59,883 nucleotides of DNA from Dactylosporangium siamense (lineage in GTDB: Bacteria; Actinomycetota; Actinomycetes; Mycobacteriales; Micromonosporaceae), in contig NZ_BONQ01000042.1 of assembly GCF_016862795.1 (NCBI RefSeq), positions 1 through 59,883 on the forward strand, in the 5' to 3' direction. Below the pieces are notes generated by a model. That model saw nothing but the letters and a program-made list of their open reading frames with translations, was not told the origin of the DNA and searched no databases. A program made the translations under genes and the position numbers. Positions 33,058-41,369 of the stretch are shown piece after piece. How positions within the stretch are numbered: position 1 is the first letter of the stretch; each line of letters opens with the position of its first letter.

Positions 33058-33948
33058 GTGTCGCGTTTTCGGTTGGTCGCCGTGCTGGCGCTGGTGCTGG
33101 CGTCGGCCGCGGCATGCGCACGGGTGCCCGCGGGCACCGACAGGAGCCTCGTCGACGACTGGTCGATGCTGGCCGAGGCGAAGGTGCCCGTGCCCAAGGT
33201 CGGCGACTGCTGGCGCACCGACACCAGTGACGTCTACGACATCATCGACCTGCCGGGCGGTGTGCTGGGGGCGCCGTGCGAGAACTCGCACGTCATCGAG
33301 ACGACCTTCGTCGGGCAGTTCACCGGCGCGCAGGCCGAGGCCGACCGGGCGCCGTCGCTGGAGCAGCTCGCGGACCAGTACAAGGTCTGCGACGAGGAGA
33401 CGACGAAGTACCTGGGCGGCGCCTGGGCCGGCGGCCGGCTGCGGATGCTCGTGTACCCGCCGACGAGCGCCCAGTGGAAGGGCGGCGCGCGGTTCTTCCG
33501 GTGCGACATCGCCGCGCTGCGCACCGAGGCCGGGATCCTCGACCCGCGCAAGGAGACGCTGAAGGGCACCCTGCAACCCGGCGGCTCCATGCTGCTGGGC
33601 TGCGCGAACCAGGTCGGCAGCAAGGAGAGCTGGAGCGACCTGACGCCGGCCGAATGCACCGCGGCCCACGACACGGAGTTCGTCGGCGTCATCGTCTCGG
33701 CGATCGCCACCTACCCGGCGGACGACAAGGCCATGGACACCGCGTACAGCGACCGGTGCTGGGCCCAGGTCCGCGCCTTCACCGGCAGCCCGGACAGCGT
33801 CCTGGGCAAGGCCGACGTCAGGTACGGCTACTGGATGATGGCCGACAAGGACGAGTGGAAGTCCGGCCTGCGCACCGCACGGTGCTACGTGATGCTGTCC
33901 AAGAAGATCACCCGCTCGCTGAAGGGCAACGGCGGCACCGCCATCTGA
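33058..33948 (+). CDS. septum-formation-family lipoprotein, tandem copy 2
   Basis: The 296-residue paralogue of the preceding gene shares the VRFRL/SRFRL start, KVGDCWRTD, GQFTGAQAEADRAPSLEQL, PPTSAQWKGGARFFRCDIAAL, TPAECTAAHDTEF and the same end. The lipobox is weaker (SAAAC). The upstream DNA is also copied: TGATCAAC-type word, CTGGCACACTGCCC and GGGGAGGCACA occur before both genes. This points to duplication of a whole gene unit with its promoter. Confidence 0.82.
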   Translation: MSRFRLVAVLALVLASAAACARVPAGTDRSLVDDWSMLAEAKVPVPKVGDCWRTDTSDVYDIIDLPGGVLGAPCENSHVIETTFVGQFTGAQAEADRAPSLEQLADQYKVCDEETTKYLGGAWAGGRLRMLVYPPTSAQWKGGARFFRCDIAALRTEAGILDPRKETLKGTLQPGGSMLLGCANQVGSKESWSDLTPAECTAAHDTEFVGVIVSAIATYPADDKAMDTAYSDRCWAQVRAFTGSPDSVLGKADVRYGYWMMADKDEWKSGLRTARCYVMLSKKITRSLKGNGGTAI

Positions 33949-34011
33949 TCGCGCGACGCCCGCGCTTGCCACTGAACCGCTAAACGCATTCAGCCTCGGT
34001 TGACCGTGCGC

Positions 34012-34030
34012 TGACAGGTGACACCTGTCA
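34012..34030. promoter_or_regulatory. perfect 19-bp palindrome, probable LacI-family operator
   Basis: TGACAGGTGACACCTGTCA is a perfect 9-1-9 inverted repeat 57 bases before the start of the LacI-family gene. A TTGACC hexamer at 34000-34005 would place the operator in or after the -35/-10 spacer. Autoregulation by the adjacent repressor is the simplest reading. Confidence 0.72.
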
Positions 34031-34086
34031 AAGTGGCGAACTGCGACACGTCAAACTGATCTCCGGACGCCGAGGGGGTGCTGCCG

Positions 34087-35091
34087 ATGCCGGCCGGTCG
34101 GGTGACCCTGCTCGACGTCGCGCAGCGCGCCGGCGTCTCCCGCACCACCGCCTCCTTCGTCCTCACCGGCCGCCGCGACATGCGCATCTCCGCCGACGCC
34201 GAGCAGCGCGTCCTGCGCGCCGCCCGCGAGCTGGACTACCGGCCCAACCTCACCGCCCGCAGCCTGCGCACCCGCGTCACCCAGACGATCGGCCTGGTCT
34301 CCGACACGATCGCCACCGACGCCTTCGCCGGCCAGATCATCCGCGGCAGCACCGCCACCGCCCTCACCCGCCAGCACCTGCTCTTCATCGGCGAGACCGA
34401 GGGCGACCCCGCCACCGAGAAACGCCTGGTCCAGGACATGCTCGACCGCGGCGTCGACGGGTTCCTCTACGCCGCCATGTACACCCGCCAGATCCGCATC
34501 CCGGCCGCGCTGCGCGGGCACCCCGTGGTCCTGGTCAACTGCCTCGCCGGCCGCCGCGCGGTCAGCGTGGTCCCGGACGAGCTCTCCGCCGGCCGCGCCG
34601 CCGCGACGGCCCTGCTCTCGGCCGGCCACCGCGACGACATCCACATCGTCGGCGAGTCCGCCGACCACGTGTACGCCGCCCGCAACCGCCGCGCCGGCAT
34701 CGACGAGACCCTCGCGGCCGCGGGCACCCGCGTGGCCGGCACCATCGAGTCGACGTGGTGGCCCGATCCGGCCTACGAGGCGGTCCGGCAGTTCCTCACC
34801 ACCGGCACCCGGGCGACGGCGTTCATCTGCCTCAACGACCGGGTCGCGATGGGCGTCTACCAGGCGCTCACGGCGGCGGGGCTGCGGATCCCGCAGGACG
34901 TGTCGGTGGTCGCGTTCGACGACTCGGACCTGGCGTCGTGGCTGCGGCCGCAGCTGACCTCGGTCGCGCTGCCGCACTTCGAGATGGGCCGCCGCGGGAT
35001 CGAGCTGCTGCTCGACCCCGACCGCGAGGAAGGCACCCACCTGATCGACATGCCGCTCATGTCCCGGGCCTCCGTCGGACCGCCGCCGTGA
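34087..35091 (+). CDS. LacI-family transcriptional regulator
   Basis: This regulator of 334-337 residues has the LacI helix-turn-helix VTLLDVAQRAGVSRTTASFVL at the N-terminus, a hinge helix (LDYRPNLTARSLRT) and a periplasmic-binding-protein-like sugar domain ending DDSDLASWLRPQLTSV. The target site is probably the palindrome at 34012-34030. ATG 34087 follows GAGGGGG; GTG 34078 is possible. No sugar transporter adjoins it, so effector and regulon are not deducible. Confidence 0.92.
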   Translation: MPAGRVTLLDVAQRAGVSRTTASFVLTGRRDMRISADAEQRVLRAARELDYRPNLTARSLRTRVTQTIGLVSDTIATDAFAGQIIRGSTATALTRQHLLFIGETEGDPATEKRLVQDMLDRGVDGFLYAAMYTRQIRIPAALRGHPVVLVNCLAGRRAVSVVPDELSAGRAAATALLSAGHRDDIHIVGESADHVYAARNRRAGIDETLAAAGTRVAGTIESTWWPDPAYEAVRQFLTTGTRATAFICLNDRVAMGVYQALTAAGLRIPQDVSVVAFDDSDLASWLRPQLTSVALPHFEMGRRGIELLLDPDREEGTHLIDMPLMSRASVGPPP

Positions 35092-35293
35092 CCATCCGGG
35101 CAGGCGTCGGGAGAGCGGGCGAGCCGGTCCGGCAGTCCCGCGGCGAGTGCCGCAGCGGCCCCACCATGCCCTCGTCCCACCCCGCCGGCTGGGTGAGCAC
35201 CAGCCGCGCCGCCCGGCTGGACCGGAGGTCCCCTTGCCGTCGACCGCCGCGCAGGGCATCCGGCCCGTCATCAGTTGACGCGGCGGGGTCCGC

Positions 35294-36343
35294 TCACCGG
35301 GTGACGTGGTGCGGGGTCCGCGGGCCCGGACCCACCGTCGCGGCCAGGGCCAGTGCCGCGGCCCGGCCGGCGCGGTTGGCGCCGACGGTGCTCGCGGACG
35401 GCCCGTAGCCGATGAGGTGCACCAGCGGCTCGCGAACGGTGGCGGTGCCGTCCAGGCGGATGCCACCCCCCGGCTCCCGCAGGTGCAGCGGTGCCAGGTG
35501 GCTGAGCGCGGCCCGGAATCCGGTCGCCCAGATGATCACGTCGGCGGGTTCGAACGAGGTGCCGGACATGACGCCGCCGGCAACCAGGCGGTCGAACATC
35601 GGGTGGCGGTCCAGGGCGCCCTTGGCGAGTGCGGCCCGGACCAGGGTGGTGTAGCCGAGGCCGGTGACGCTGACGACGCTCTGCGGCGGCAGGCCGGCGG
35701 CGACCCGCGACGTGACCGAAGCGATGACGGCCCGGCCGCGGTCCTCGGTGAACTCGCCGTCGTGGAACTGCGGTGGGCGGCGGGTCACCCAGCGGATCGA
35801 CGCGGCGACCCCGGGCAGCTCCGACAGGACGTGGACGGCGGAGTTGCCACCACCGACGACGATGACCCGCTGCCCGGCGAACTCGGCCGGGCCGCGGTAG
35901 GCGGCGTAGTGCAGCTGCCGGCCGAGGAAGTCGCCGGCACCGGGGTACGCCGGGACGTACGGCCGGGACCAGGTGCCGGTCGCGTTGATGATCGCCCGCG
36001 CGTGCCAGTCGCCGGCGTCGGTGGCGACGACGAAGCCGGGGGTGACCGCGCGGACCCGGACCGGCCGTCGCACGTCGAGCTCGAAGTGCCGCTCGTAGTC
36101 GGCGAAGTACGCCGCGACCACCGGTGCGGCGGGGCCGTCCGCCGGCGGGACGAAGGGCATCCCCGGCAGGTCGAAGATGCGGTGCAGGTCACCGACGCCG
36201 AGGGACGGCGCCCGGTGCTGCCAGGCGCCGCCGGGCGCGTCGTCGGCGTCCAGGACGGTGAAGTCCAGGCCGAGCCGGCGCAGGTGGTAGGCCGCGGACA
36301 GCCCAGCCTGCCCCGCGCCGATGACAACGACGTCCGCGTCCAC
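35294..36343 (-). CDS. FAD/NAD(P)-dependent flavoprotein monooxygenase-like
   Basis: The 349-residue protein has FAD motif VVIGAGQAGLSAAYHL at the start, APGGAW near 43, INATGTWSRPYVP near 120, NADPH motif VVGGGNSAVHVL near 160 and VIIWATGFRAAL near 275. This is the class B flavin monooxygenase/YwqF-like layout, but the protein is shorter than Baeyer-Villiger enzymes. The GTG start at 36343 lies inside a near-palindromic hairpin. Substrate unknown. Confidence 0.85.
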   Translation of the reverse strand: MDADVVVIGAGQAGLSAAYHLRRLGLDFTVLDADDAPGGAWQHRAPSLGVGDLHRIFDLPGMPFVPPADGPAAPVVAAYFADYERHFELDVRRPVRVRAVTPGFVVATDAGDWHARAIINATGTWSRPYVPAYPGAGDFLGRQLHYAAYRGPAEFAGQRVIVVGGGNSAVHVLSELPGVAASIRWVTRRPPQFHDGEFTEDRGRAVIASVTSRVAAGLPPQSVVSVTGLGYTTLVRAALAKGALDRHPMFDRLVAGGVMSGTSFEPADVIIWATGFRAALSHLAPLHLREPGGGIRLDGTATVREPLVHLIGYGPSASTVGANRAGRAAALALAATVGPGPRTPHHVTR

Positions 36344-36365
36344 GATGGGGAGAACCCCACCGTGG
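36340..36365. promoter_or_regulatory. inverted repeat covering the monooxygenase start codon
   Basis: On the plus strand CCACGATGGGG and CCCCACCGTGG flank GAGA and differ from a perfect inverted repeat at one position. The GTG start of the flavoprotein gene and the bases before it fall inside one arm. It could be an operator or an mRNA hairpin hiding the start. Confidence 0.5.
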
Positions 36366-36400
36366 ACGCGGATCTTCCGGTTGGTGACCCAGCTAACGGG

Positions 36401-38362
36401 TCATTTCGCCTTGCCCTTGGTGAGGCCCCAGGCCGTGGTGTTCAGCGTGTCCTCGGTGCCGAAGAGGCCCTCGTTCGGGAAGAACTCGTCGTCGCCGAAG
36501 TCGTAGTCGACGTCGTCCGCGGTGCCGCCGACGTTGTCCGGGCCGACCCCGAAGAGGCCGGGGAACGCGCCGCCGGCGTCCATGAGGTTCGGGGTGGTGT
36601 TGAGCGGGTCGGTGTGGAAGTTGCCGTAGAGGTGGCCGCCCTCGTGGGCGACGACGTTGCCCAGCGCCCGCCCGATGAACTTGATCTTGTCACTGGCGGG
36701 AGTGATGTACGTGTTGAGCGACGCCGCTCCACTCGGGTCACTGAGCACGTCCAGCAGGACGATCGCGCTGTCCTCGGTCGCGTAGTTGCCCGGGTCGATG
36801 AACTGCGCGATGCCGATGGTGTCGATGCCCGACTCGGCGATCGTGCCGCCGACGACGATGCGGTGCACGTTCGGCTGGCCGAACGGGTCCGGGTCGTCAC
36901 GGCTGTTGAGGATCTTCAACCCGAAGCGCGGGTTGGTACCGCGGGCCTTCGCGTCGGTGATGATGCTCTCCCTGACCGAGGCGATGACCTCGTTGATCAC
37001 CTTGCTCTCGTCGGCGGCGGTCAGCCCCCACTTGCCGAGGAAGCCGGCCAGCGGCGACAGGGTGCGCACCCCGGGACCGCCGAAGATCGCGGTGTTGATC
37101 CGGGCGCCGTCGAAGTCCAGGAAGAGGGTCTGGACGGTGCCGTTGTCCTGCGCCTCGGGGCCGGGGCGGTAGGCCTCGAGCGTGATGTCGTACAGGCCGG
37201 CGGTGCCGCCCACCTCGACGGTGAACCGGCCGGTGGTCGCGGCGACCTGCGACACGACCGCGTTGCCGCCGCCGGGCAGCGGCGAGGACGGCGCGTAGAT
37301 GAAGCTCGCGTCCTGCTCGGAGCCGAACACGGTCCGGCCCGACGGGTCGCGGACGGTGAGCCGGGTGCCGACGCCGGTCACGGACGCCCCCAGGACGTCC
37401 CCGGCGAGCAGGTCGACGGCGTAGAAGTCCCGGTCGGGGAAGGCGAGCGAGGCGTTGAGCAGGTACGGCCCCTCACTGCCGGACCCGAGCCCGCTGCCGG
37501 AGTCGAACGGGTCGGCGGGGAACACGGTGCCGGTGCCGAACCCGGAGATCAGCAGGTAGTAGGTGCCGGACGCGGTGAACGTGAAGTCGAGCAGGCTGTC
37601 CAGGCCCGGTCCGCCGTCGTCGTCGGTGCCGACGAGCACGCCGGCGGCGTCGTACAGGCCGATGACGGTGTCGAGCGGTCCGCTCGGCGTGTCGGTCCCG
37701 GCCAGCAGCTGCTGACCGGCGAGCGCGGTGACCTTGATGAAGTCGAAGTCCCCGGTGTCGTCGCCCGCGCTGCCGTGCGGGCCGTCACCGATGTCGCCGC
37801 TGGTCGCGACGCCCTTGCGTCCCGCGCCGAACAGCAGGTCCGACGCGATCGGGATGGCGCCGTTGTCCTCCGCGCCCGCGGAGACCGTGGACAGGCTGAC
37901 CGTCTCCGGCGAGAGCTGCCCGAGCACGCGCGCCCGGTTGTTGACCTTCTTGCCGGTCCCGAAGCCCTTGACCAGCTCGGCGGTGGCGTGGCTGTCGTTG
38001 GAGCCGAACGTGCCGCGCGGCTCCGCCTCGTCGTGCAGCAGCGGTGACGTCGCCGCCGCCGTCAGCGAGTTCTTCTTCAGGTTGGCCCGGGCGGCCGCCT
38101 GCGTCTTGGCGACTTCCGACCAGTAGTACTTGTCGACCTTGCTGTTGTCGCGCAGCAGCGCGGTGTAGGGGTTGACGGCGTTCTGCGGGGCCTTCAGCGT
38201 CGACTGCTGCTTCGGCACCACCTGGATGCCTGCGGCGAGCTGGCGCTTGATGCCGTCGCTGAGCTCCTTGGCCGGCGCCGCGGTGGCGGGGCTCTGTGGC
38301 AACGCCACCAGAGCCGCACCTACCAATCCGGCGACAGCGAAACTCGCGAGCCTTTTCCTCAC
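36401..38362 (-). CDS. secreted zinc metalloprotease with PPC-type domains
   Basis: This 653-residue protein has a signal peptide (VRKRLASFAVAGLVGAALVAL, cleavage near TAAPA). A propeptide-like region follows, then two bacterial pre-peptidase C-terminal-like beta domains: DFDFIKVTALAGQQLLAG near 220 and DRDFYAVDLLAGDVLG near 330. The catalytic region has HEGGHLYGNFH (HExxHxxGxxH, near 573), the metzincin zinc signature, followed by PNLMDAGG, a likely Met-turn. GTG 38362 follows GGGGAGG. Extracellular protein breakdown is inferred. Confidence 0.85.
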   Translation of the reverse strand: MRKRLASFAVAGLVGAALVALPQSPATAAPAKELSDGIKRQLAAGIQVVPKQQSTLKAPQNAVNPYTALLRDNSKVDKYYWSEVAKTQAAARANLKKNSLTAAATSPLLHDEAEPRGTFGSNDSHATAELVKGFGTGKKVNNRARVLGQLSPETVSLSTVSAGAEDNGAIPIASDLLFGAGRKGVATSGDIGDGPHGSAGDDTGDFDFIKVTALAGQQLLAGTDTPSGPLDTVIGLYDAAGVLVGTDDDGGPGLDSLLDFTFTASGTYYLLISGFGTGTVFPADPFDSGSGLGSGSEGPYLLNASLAFPDRDFYAVDLLAGDVLGASVTGVGTRLTVRDPSGRTVFGSEQDASFIYAPSSPLPGGGNAVVSQVAATTGRFTVEVGGTAGLYDITLEAYRPGPEAQDNGTVQTLFLDFDGARINTAIFGGPGVRTLSPLAGFLGKWGLTAADESKVINEVIASVRESIITDAKARGTNPRFGLKILNSRDDPDPFGQPNVHRIVVGGTIAESGIDTIGIAQFIDPGNYATEDSAIVLLDVLSDPSGAASLNTYITPASDKIKFIGRALGNVVAHEGGHLYGNFHTDPLNTTPNLMDAGGAFPGLFGVGPDNVGGTADDVDYDFGDDEFFPNEGLFGTEDTLNTTAWGLTKGKAK

Positions 38363-38463
38363 TTGGCCTCCCCATTGAGTCAGGCGTTTCGTGCACGCTA
38401 TGGCCTGCAAGGTCGTCTCCACTACCCCCAACCGCTGTCAATACGAGATTTAACAGATTGAAT

Positions 38464-38483
38464 GATCAACGCCTATGTTGATC
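38464..38483. promoter_or_regulatory. GATCAAC-N6-GTTGATC inverted repeat between divergent genes
   Basis: A perfect 7-bp inverted repeat with six spacer bases lies between the divergent metalloprotease and phosphotransferase genes, in an AT-rich patch. It sits about 30 bases upstream of the TAGAGT -10 of the phosphotransferase gene. It is a candidate operator; the binding factor is unknown. Confidence 0.45.
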
Positions 38484-38525
38484 TCGGGACGCCGGGGCCG
38501 GCCGGGCCTCGCCTAGAGTGTTGGG

Positions 38526-39509
38526 GTGCCGAACGCCGTCAGCCCCACGCAGCGCCTCCTCACCGCCGATGACCTGACCGCCCTGCTGGCCGAGCGGTTC
38601 GGCCTGGCCGCCGTCCACTGTGGACAGCTGAGCGGGGGGACGTTCGCCGCGGTGTGGCGGGCGACGCTCGACGACGGGCGCGACGTCGTGGTCAAGGTCG
38701 GGCCGCCCGCCGGGGTGCCGCTGCTGCGATACGAGCAGGGCGTCATCGCGGCCGAGGCGCGCTACTACCGGACGGTCGGCGCGGCGACCCCGCACGTGCC
38801 GGTGCCGCCGGTGCTGCACGCCGACGACGACGTGGTGGTCGTCGGGCTGCTGCCCGGCCGGCCGCTGACCGAGCTGCCCGGCGAGGACGCCGAGACGGTC
38901 CGCGAGCAGCTCGGCGTGGCGCTGCGGCACCTGCACACCGTGACCGGCGGGCACTTCGGATACGACGGTGCCGGCCGGGCGTCCGGGACGACGTGGCGGG
39001 ACGCGTTCACCGCGATGACCGCCGACCTCCTGGCCGACGCCGCGGACTGGGGCGTGCCGCTGCCGGTCCCGGCGGAGGAGATCCTGGCCACCGTCGACCG
39101 GCACGGCGACGCCCTCGACGAGGTCGAGCGGCCGGCGCTGGTGCACTTCGACCTGTGGGACGGCAACGTCCTGTGCGACGGCACCCGCCTCACCGGGCTC
39201 GTCGACGGCGAGCGGTACTTCTGGGGCGACCCGCTGTATGACTTCGTCTCCCCCGCCATCGGCCGCCGGATGGAGGAACTGCCCGAACATCCCGTGTTGC
39301 GCGGCTATTACGGCGGACCCGGACCGCACACGTTCACCGCGACGCAGCGCCGCCGGCTGATGCTGTACCGGCTGCAGTTTGACATCCTGCTGCTGGCCGA
39401 GATGCCCAGCCGCGGCATGGTCGGCGACGAGGCCAGGGAACGCCACGAGTGGGTGACGCCGCGACTGCTCGCCGACCATCAGGATCTTGGTCGCCCGGCC
39501 ACGGTGTGA
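38526..39509 (+). CDS. APH/fructosamine-kinase-family phosphotransferase
   Basis: This 327-residue protein has a kinase-like N-lobe (GGTFAAVWRATLDDGRDVVVKVG), the catalytic loop LVHFDLWDGNVLCDG (HxDxxxxN, near 210) and the metal-binding GLVDGERYFWGDPLYDF. It fits the aminoglycoside phosphotransferase/choline kinase superfamily. An antibiotic target is not implied by sequence. GTG 38526 lies 6 bases after TAGAGT, a leaderless promoter. Confidence 0.88.
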   Translation: MPNAVSPTQRLLTADDLTALLAERFGLAAVHCGQLSGGTFAAVWRATLDDGRDVVVKVGPPAGVPLLRYEQGVIAAEARYYRTVGAATPHVPVPPVLHADDDVVVVGLLPGRPLTELPGEDAETVREQLGVALRHLHTVTGGHFGYDGAGRASGTTWRDAFTAMTADLLADAADWGVPLPVPAEEILATVDRHGDALDEVERPALVHFDLWDGNVLCDGTRLTGLVDGERYFWGDPLYDFVSPAIGRRMEELPEHPVLRGYYGGPGPHTFTATQRRRLMLYRLQFDILLLAEMPSRGMVGDEARERHEWVTPRLLADHQDLGRPATV

Positions 39510-39535
39510 TATAGAGGACGCTACATACGGTAAGG

Positions 39536-41314
39536 GTGTCGATGGGCAGACGACAGATCCTGATCACTGCGGTGTATGGCGTGCTGATGACGGCGCTGGG
39601 CTCCGTGGTGTTCGTCGCGCCCGACCTCGATTCCGTCGCCTGGGCCGGGATCGGCCTGTGCGGCGCCGGCGCGATCGTGTTCGGCATCCGCCGGATCCAG
39701 CCGCAGCGCCCCGGACCCTGGTGGGCCCTGGCCGGCGCGCTCGTGGCGATGACGGCCGGCGACTTCATGTTCGGTCTGATAGTGGACGCCGGCGCCGACC
39801 CGCCGCCGCTGGCAAACCTGTGCTACCTGGCGATGTTCCCGCTCGTGGCGACCGCGCTCATCGGCCTGACCCGCACCTCGTCCGCCCTCGGCGGCCGGGC
39901 CGGCCTGCTGGACCTGCTCGCCGTCGGCGGCGCCGCGCTGCTCGCCGCGTGGGTGTTCATCGTCAGCCCGCGGCTGGGCACCGGCTCGGTGACCGCCACC
40001 GAGTGGTCGATCCAGGCCGCGTTCACCCTCGGCGACGTGATCGTCCTGGTCGTCACCGTCCGGCTGGTCCGTGCCGCGCCGCGCAACCCGTCGGCGGTCC
40101 TGCTCGCCATCGGCGCCGCCGGGATGCTCGTCGGTGATGTGGCGTACGGGATCGCCCAGTCCGGCGGTGGGCTCGCGCCCGGCGGCCCGGCCGACCTGGC
40201 CTACGTGGTGCTGTACGCGACCTGGGGCGCCGCGGCGCTGCTGCCGTCGATGGTCCGGCTGACCGACCCGCCGGCCAGCCCGCCACCGGGCGACGAGCCG
40301 GGCCGCGGCCTCGGCATGGTGCCGCTGCTCGCCGCCGTCGGGGTCGCCCCGGTCGTCCTGGTGGGCCAGGCGCTGACCGGCCCGGTCCACGACGGCCCGG
40401 TGATCGCCGTCGCGTTCGGCATCAGCCTCGCGCTGCTGGTCACCAGGCTCAACGACGCCGTGCGCCGGCACGCCGACGGGCTGCGCCGCGAGCGGACCCT
40501 GCGGCACGCGGGCACGGTCCTGGTCAGCGTCACCGACGCCGGGGCGGTCGCCGTCGCCGTGCGGACCGCGGTCCGTGAGCTGCTGCCGGTCGACGCCCCG
40601 CACGTCATCGTGGTGGACTCCAGCCTCACCGACCTGCTGCCGCTCAACGAGCTGTCCGCGCCGCGGGTCGTGCCGCTGCACCTCACCCCGCCGCTGTGGC
40701 ACGAGCGGCTGGGCGACTTCGGATACGTGCTGGTCTGTCCCCTGGACGCGGCCGTGCTCTACATCGCCGCCGAACGCCGGGACCTGCGCGTCGTCGTGGA
40801 CGCGGTCACCGTCCTGGCCGGACAGGCCGCGCTCGCCCTCGCGCGGATCGCGCTCACCGAGGCGGCCAGCCGCCGCGACAGCGACGACTACCTGCGGGCC
40901 GTCGCCGAGCACACCAACGACGTCGTGCTGGTCCTCGACGACGACGAGCGGATCCGGTACACCAGCCCGTCGGTGACGGACCTGCTCGGCATCTGGCCCA
41001 CCCCGTTCGCCACGCTGCGCGAGATCGTCAGCCCGGACGACCGGGACCAGGTCGACGCGACCCTCGGCGTGGCCCTGACCGGTGGCCGGGACGGCACCCG
41101 CGACACCTGGAGCCTGCGCCGCCCCGACGGCACCCGCGTCCTGGTCGAGGTCCGCTTCCGTGACCTGCGTGACGACCGTCTCGTGCGGGGCATGGTCATC
41201 ACCATGCGCGACGTCACCGAGCAGCGCCGGCACGAGCTGGAGCTGCTGCGCCGCCACTGGGAGGACACCCCGGGCGCGGCGAACCGGGACAACTCCGCCC
41301 GGAAATATCACTGA
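39536..41314 (+). CDS. membrane PAS protein, truncated paralogue of the GGDEF-EAL sensor
   Basis: This 592-residue protein repeats the first 590 residues or so of the protein at 13858-16926: the same eight-helix sensor (WAGIGLCGAGAIVFGIRR; WALAGALVAMTAGDFMFGL), the GAF-like segment and a PAS domain (NDVVLVLDDDERIRYTSPS). It stops just after RDVTEQRRHELEL. The last residues HWEDTPGAANRD line up with the TFDALTGLPNRE that begins GGDEF in the paralogue. No output domain follows and the next gene starts 55 bases on. It could act as a regulatory subunit. It could also be a remnant. GTG 39536 or ATG 39542. Confidence 0.85.
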   Translation: MSMGRRQILITAVYGVLMTALGSVVFVAPDLDSVAWAGIGLCGAGAIVFGIRRIQPQRPGPWWALAGALVAMTAGDFMFGLIVDAGADPPPLANLCYLAMFPLVATALIGLTRTSSALGGRAGLLDLLAVGGAALLAAWVFIVSPRLGTGSVTATEWSIQAAFTLGDVIVLVVTVRLVRAAPRNPSAVLLAIGAAGMLVGDVAYGIAQSGGGLAPGGPADLAYVVLYATWGAAALLPSMVRLTDPPASPPPGDEPGRGLGMVPLLAAVGVAPVVLVGQALTGPVHDGPVIAVAFGISLALLVTRLNDAVRRHADGLRRERTLRHAGTVLVSVTDAGAVAVAVRTAVRELLPVDAPHVIVVDSSLTDLLPLNELSAPRVVPLHLTPPLWHERLGDFGYVLVCPLDAAVLYIAAERRDLRVVVDAVTVLAGQAALALARIALTEAASRRDSDDYLRAVAEHTNDVVLVLDDDERIRYTSPSVTDLLGIWPTPFATLREIVSPDDRDQVDATLGVALTGGRDGTRDTWSLRRPDGTRVLVEVRFRDLRDDRLVRGMVITMRDVTEQRRHELELLRRHWEDTPGAANRDNSARKYH

Positions 41315-41369
41315 GAAGCGTCACAGGTTCCGCTTGGCCGGTGGGTGGCACTGCGTGCCATGCTGAACT

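Noticed and set aside
35092-35293. Possible gene remnant between the LacI and monooxygenase genes
   Set aside because: The three minus-strand frames give only short, unrecognisable peptides. I see no gene, repeat or clear signal in this 202-base gap.
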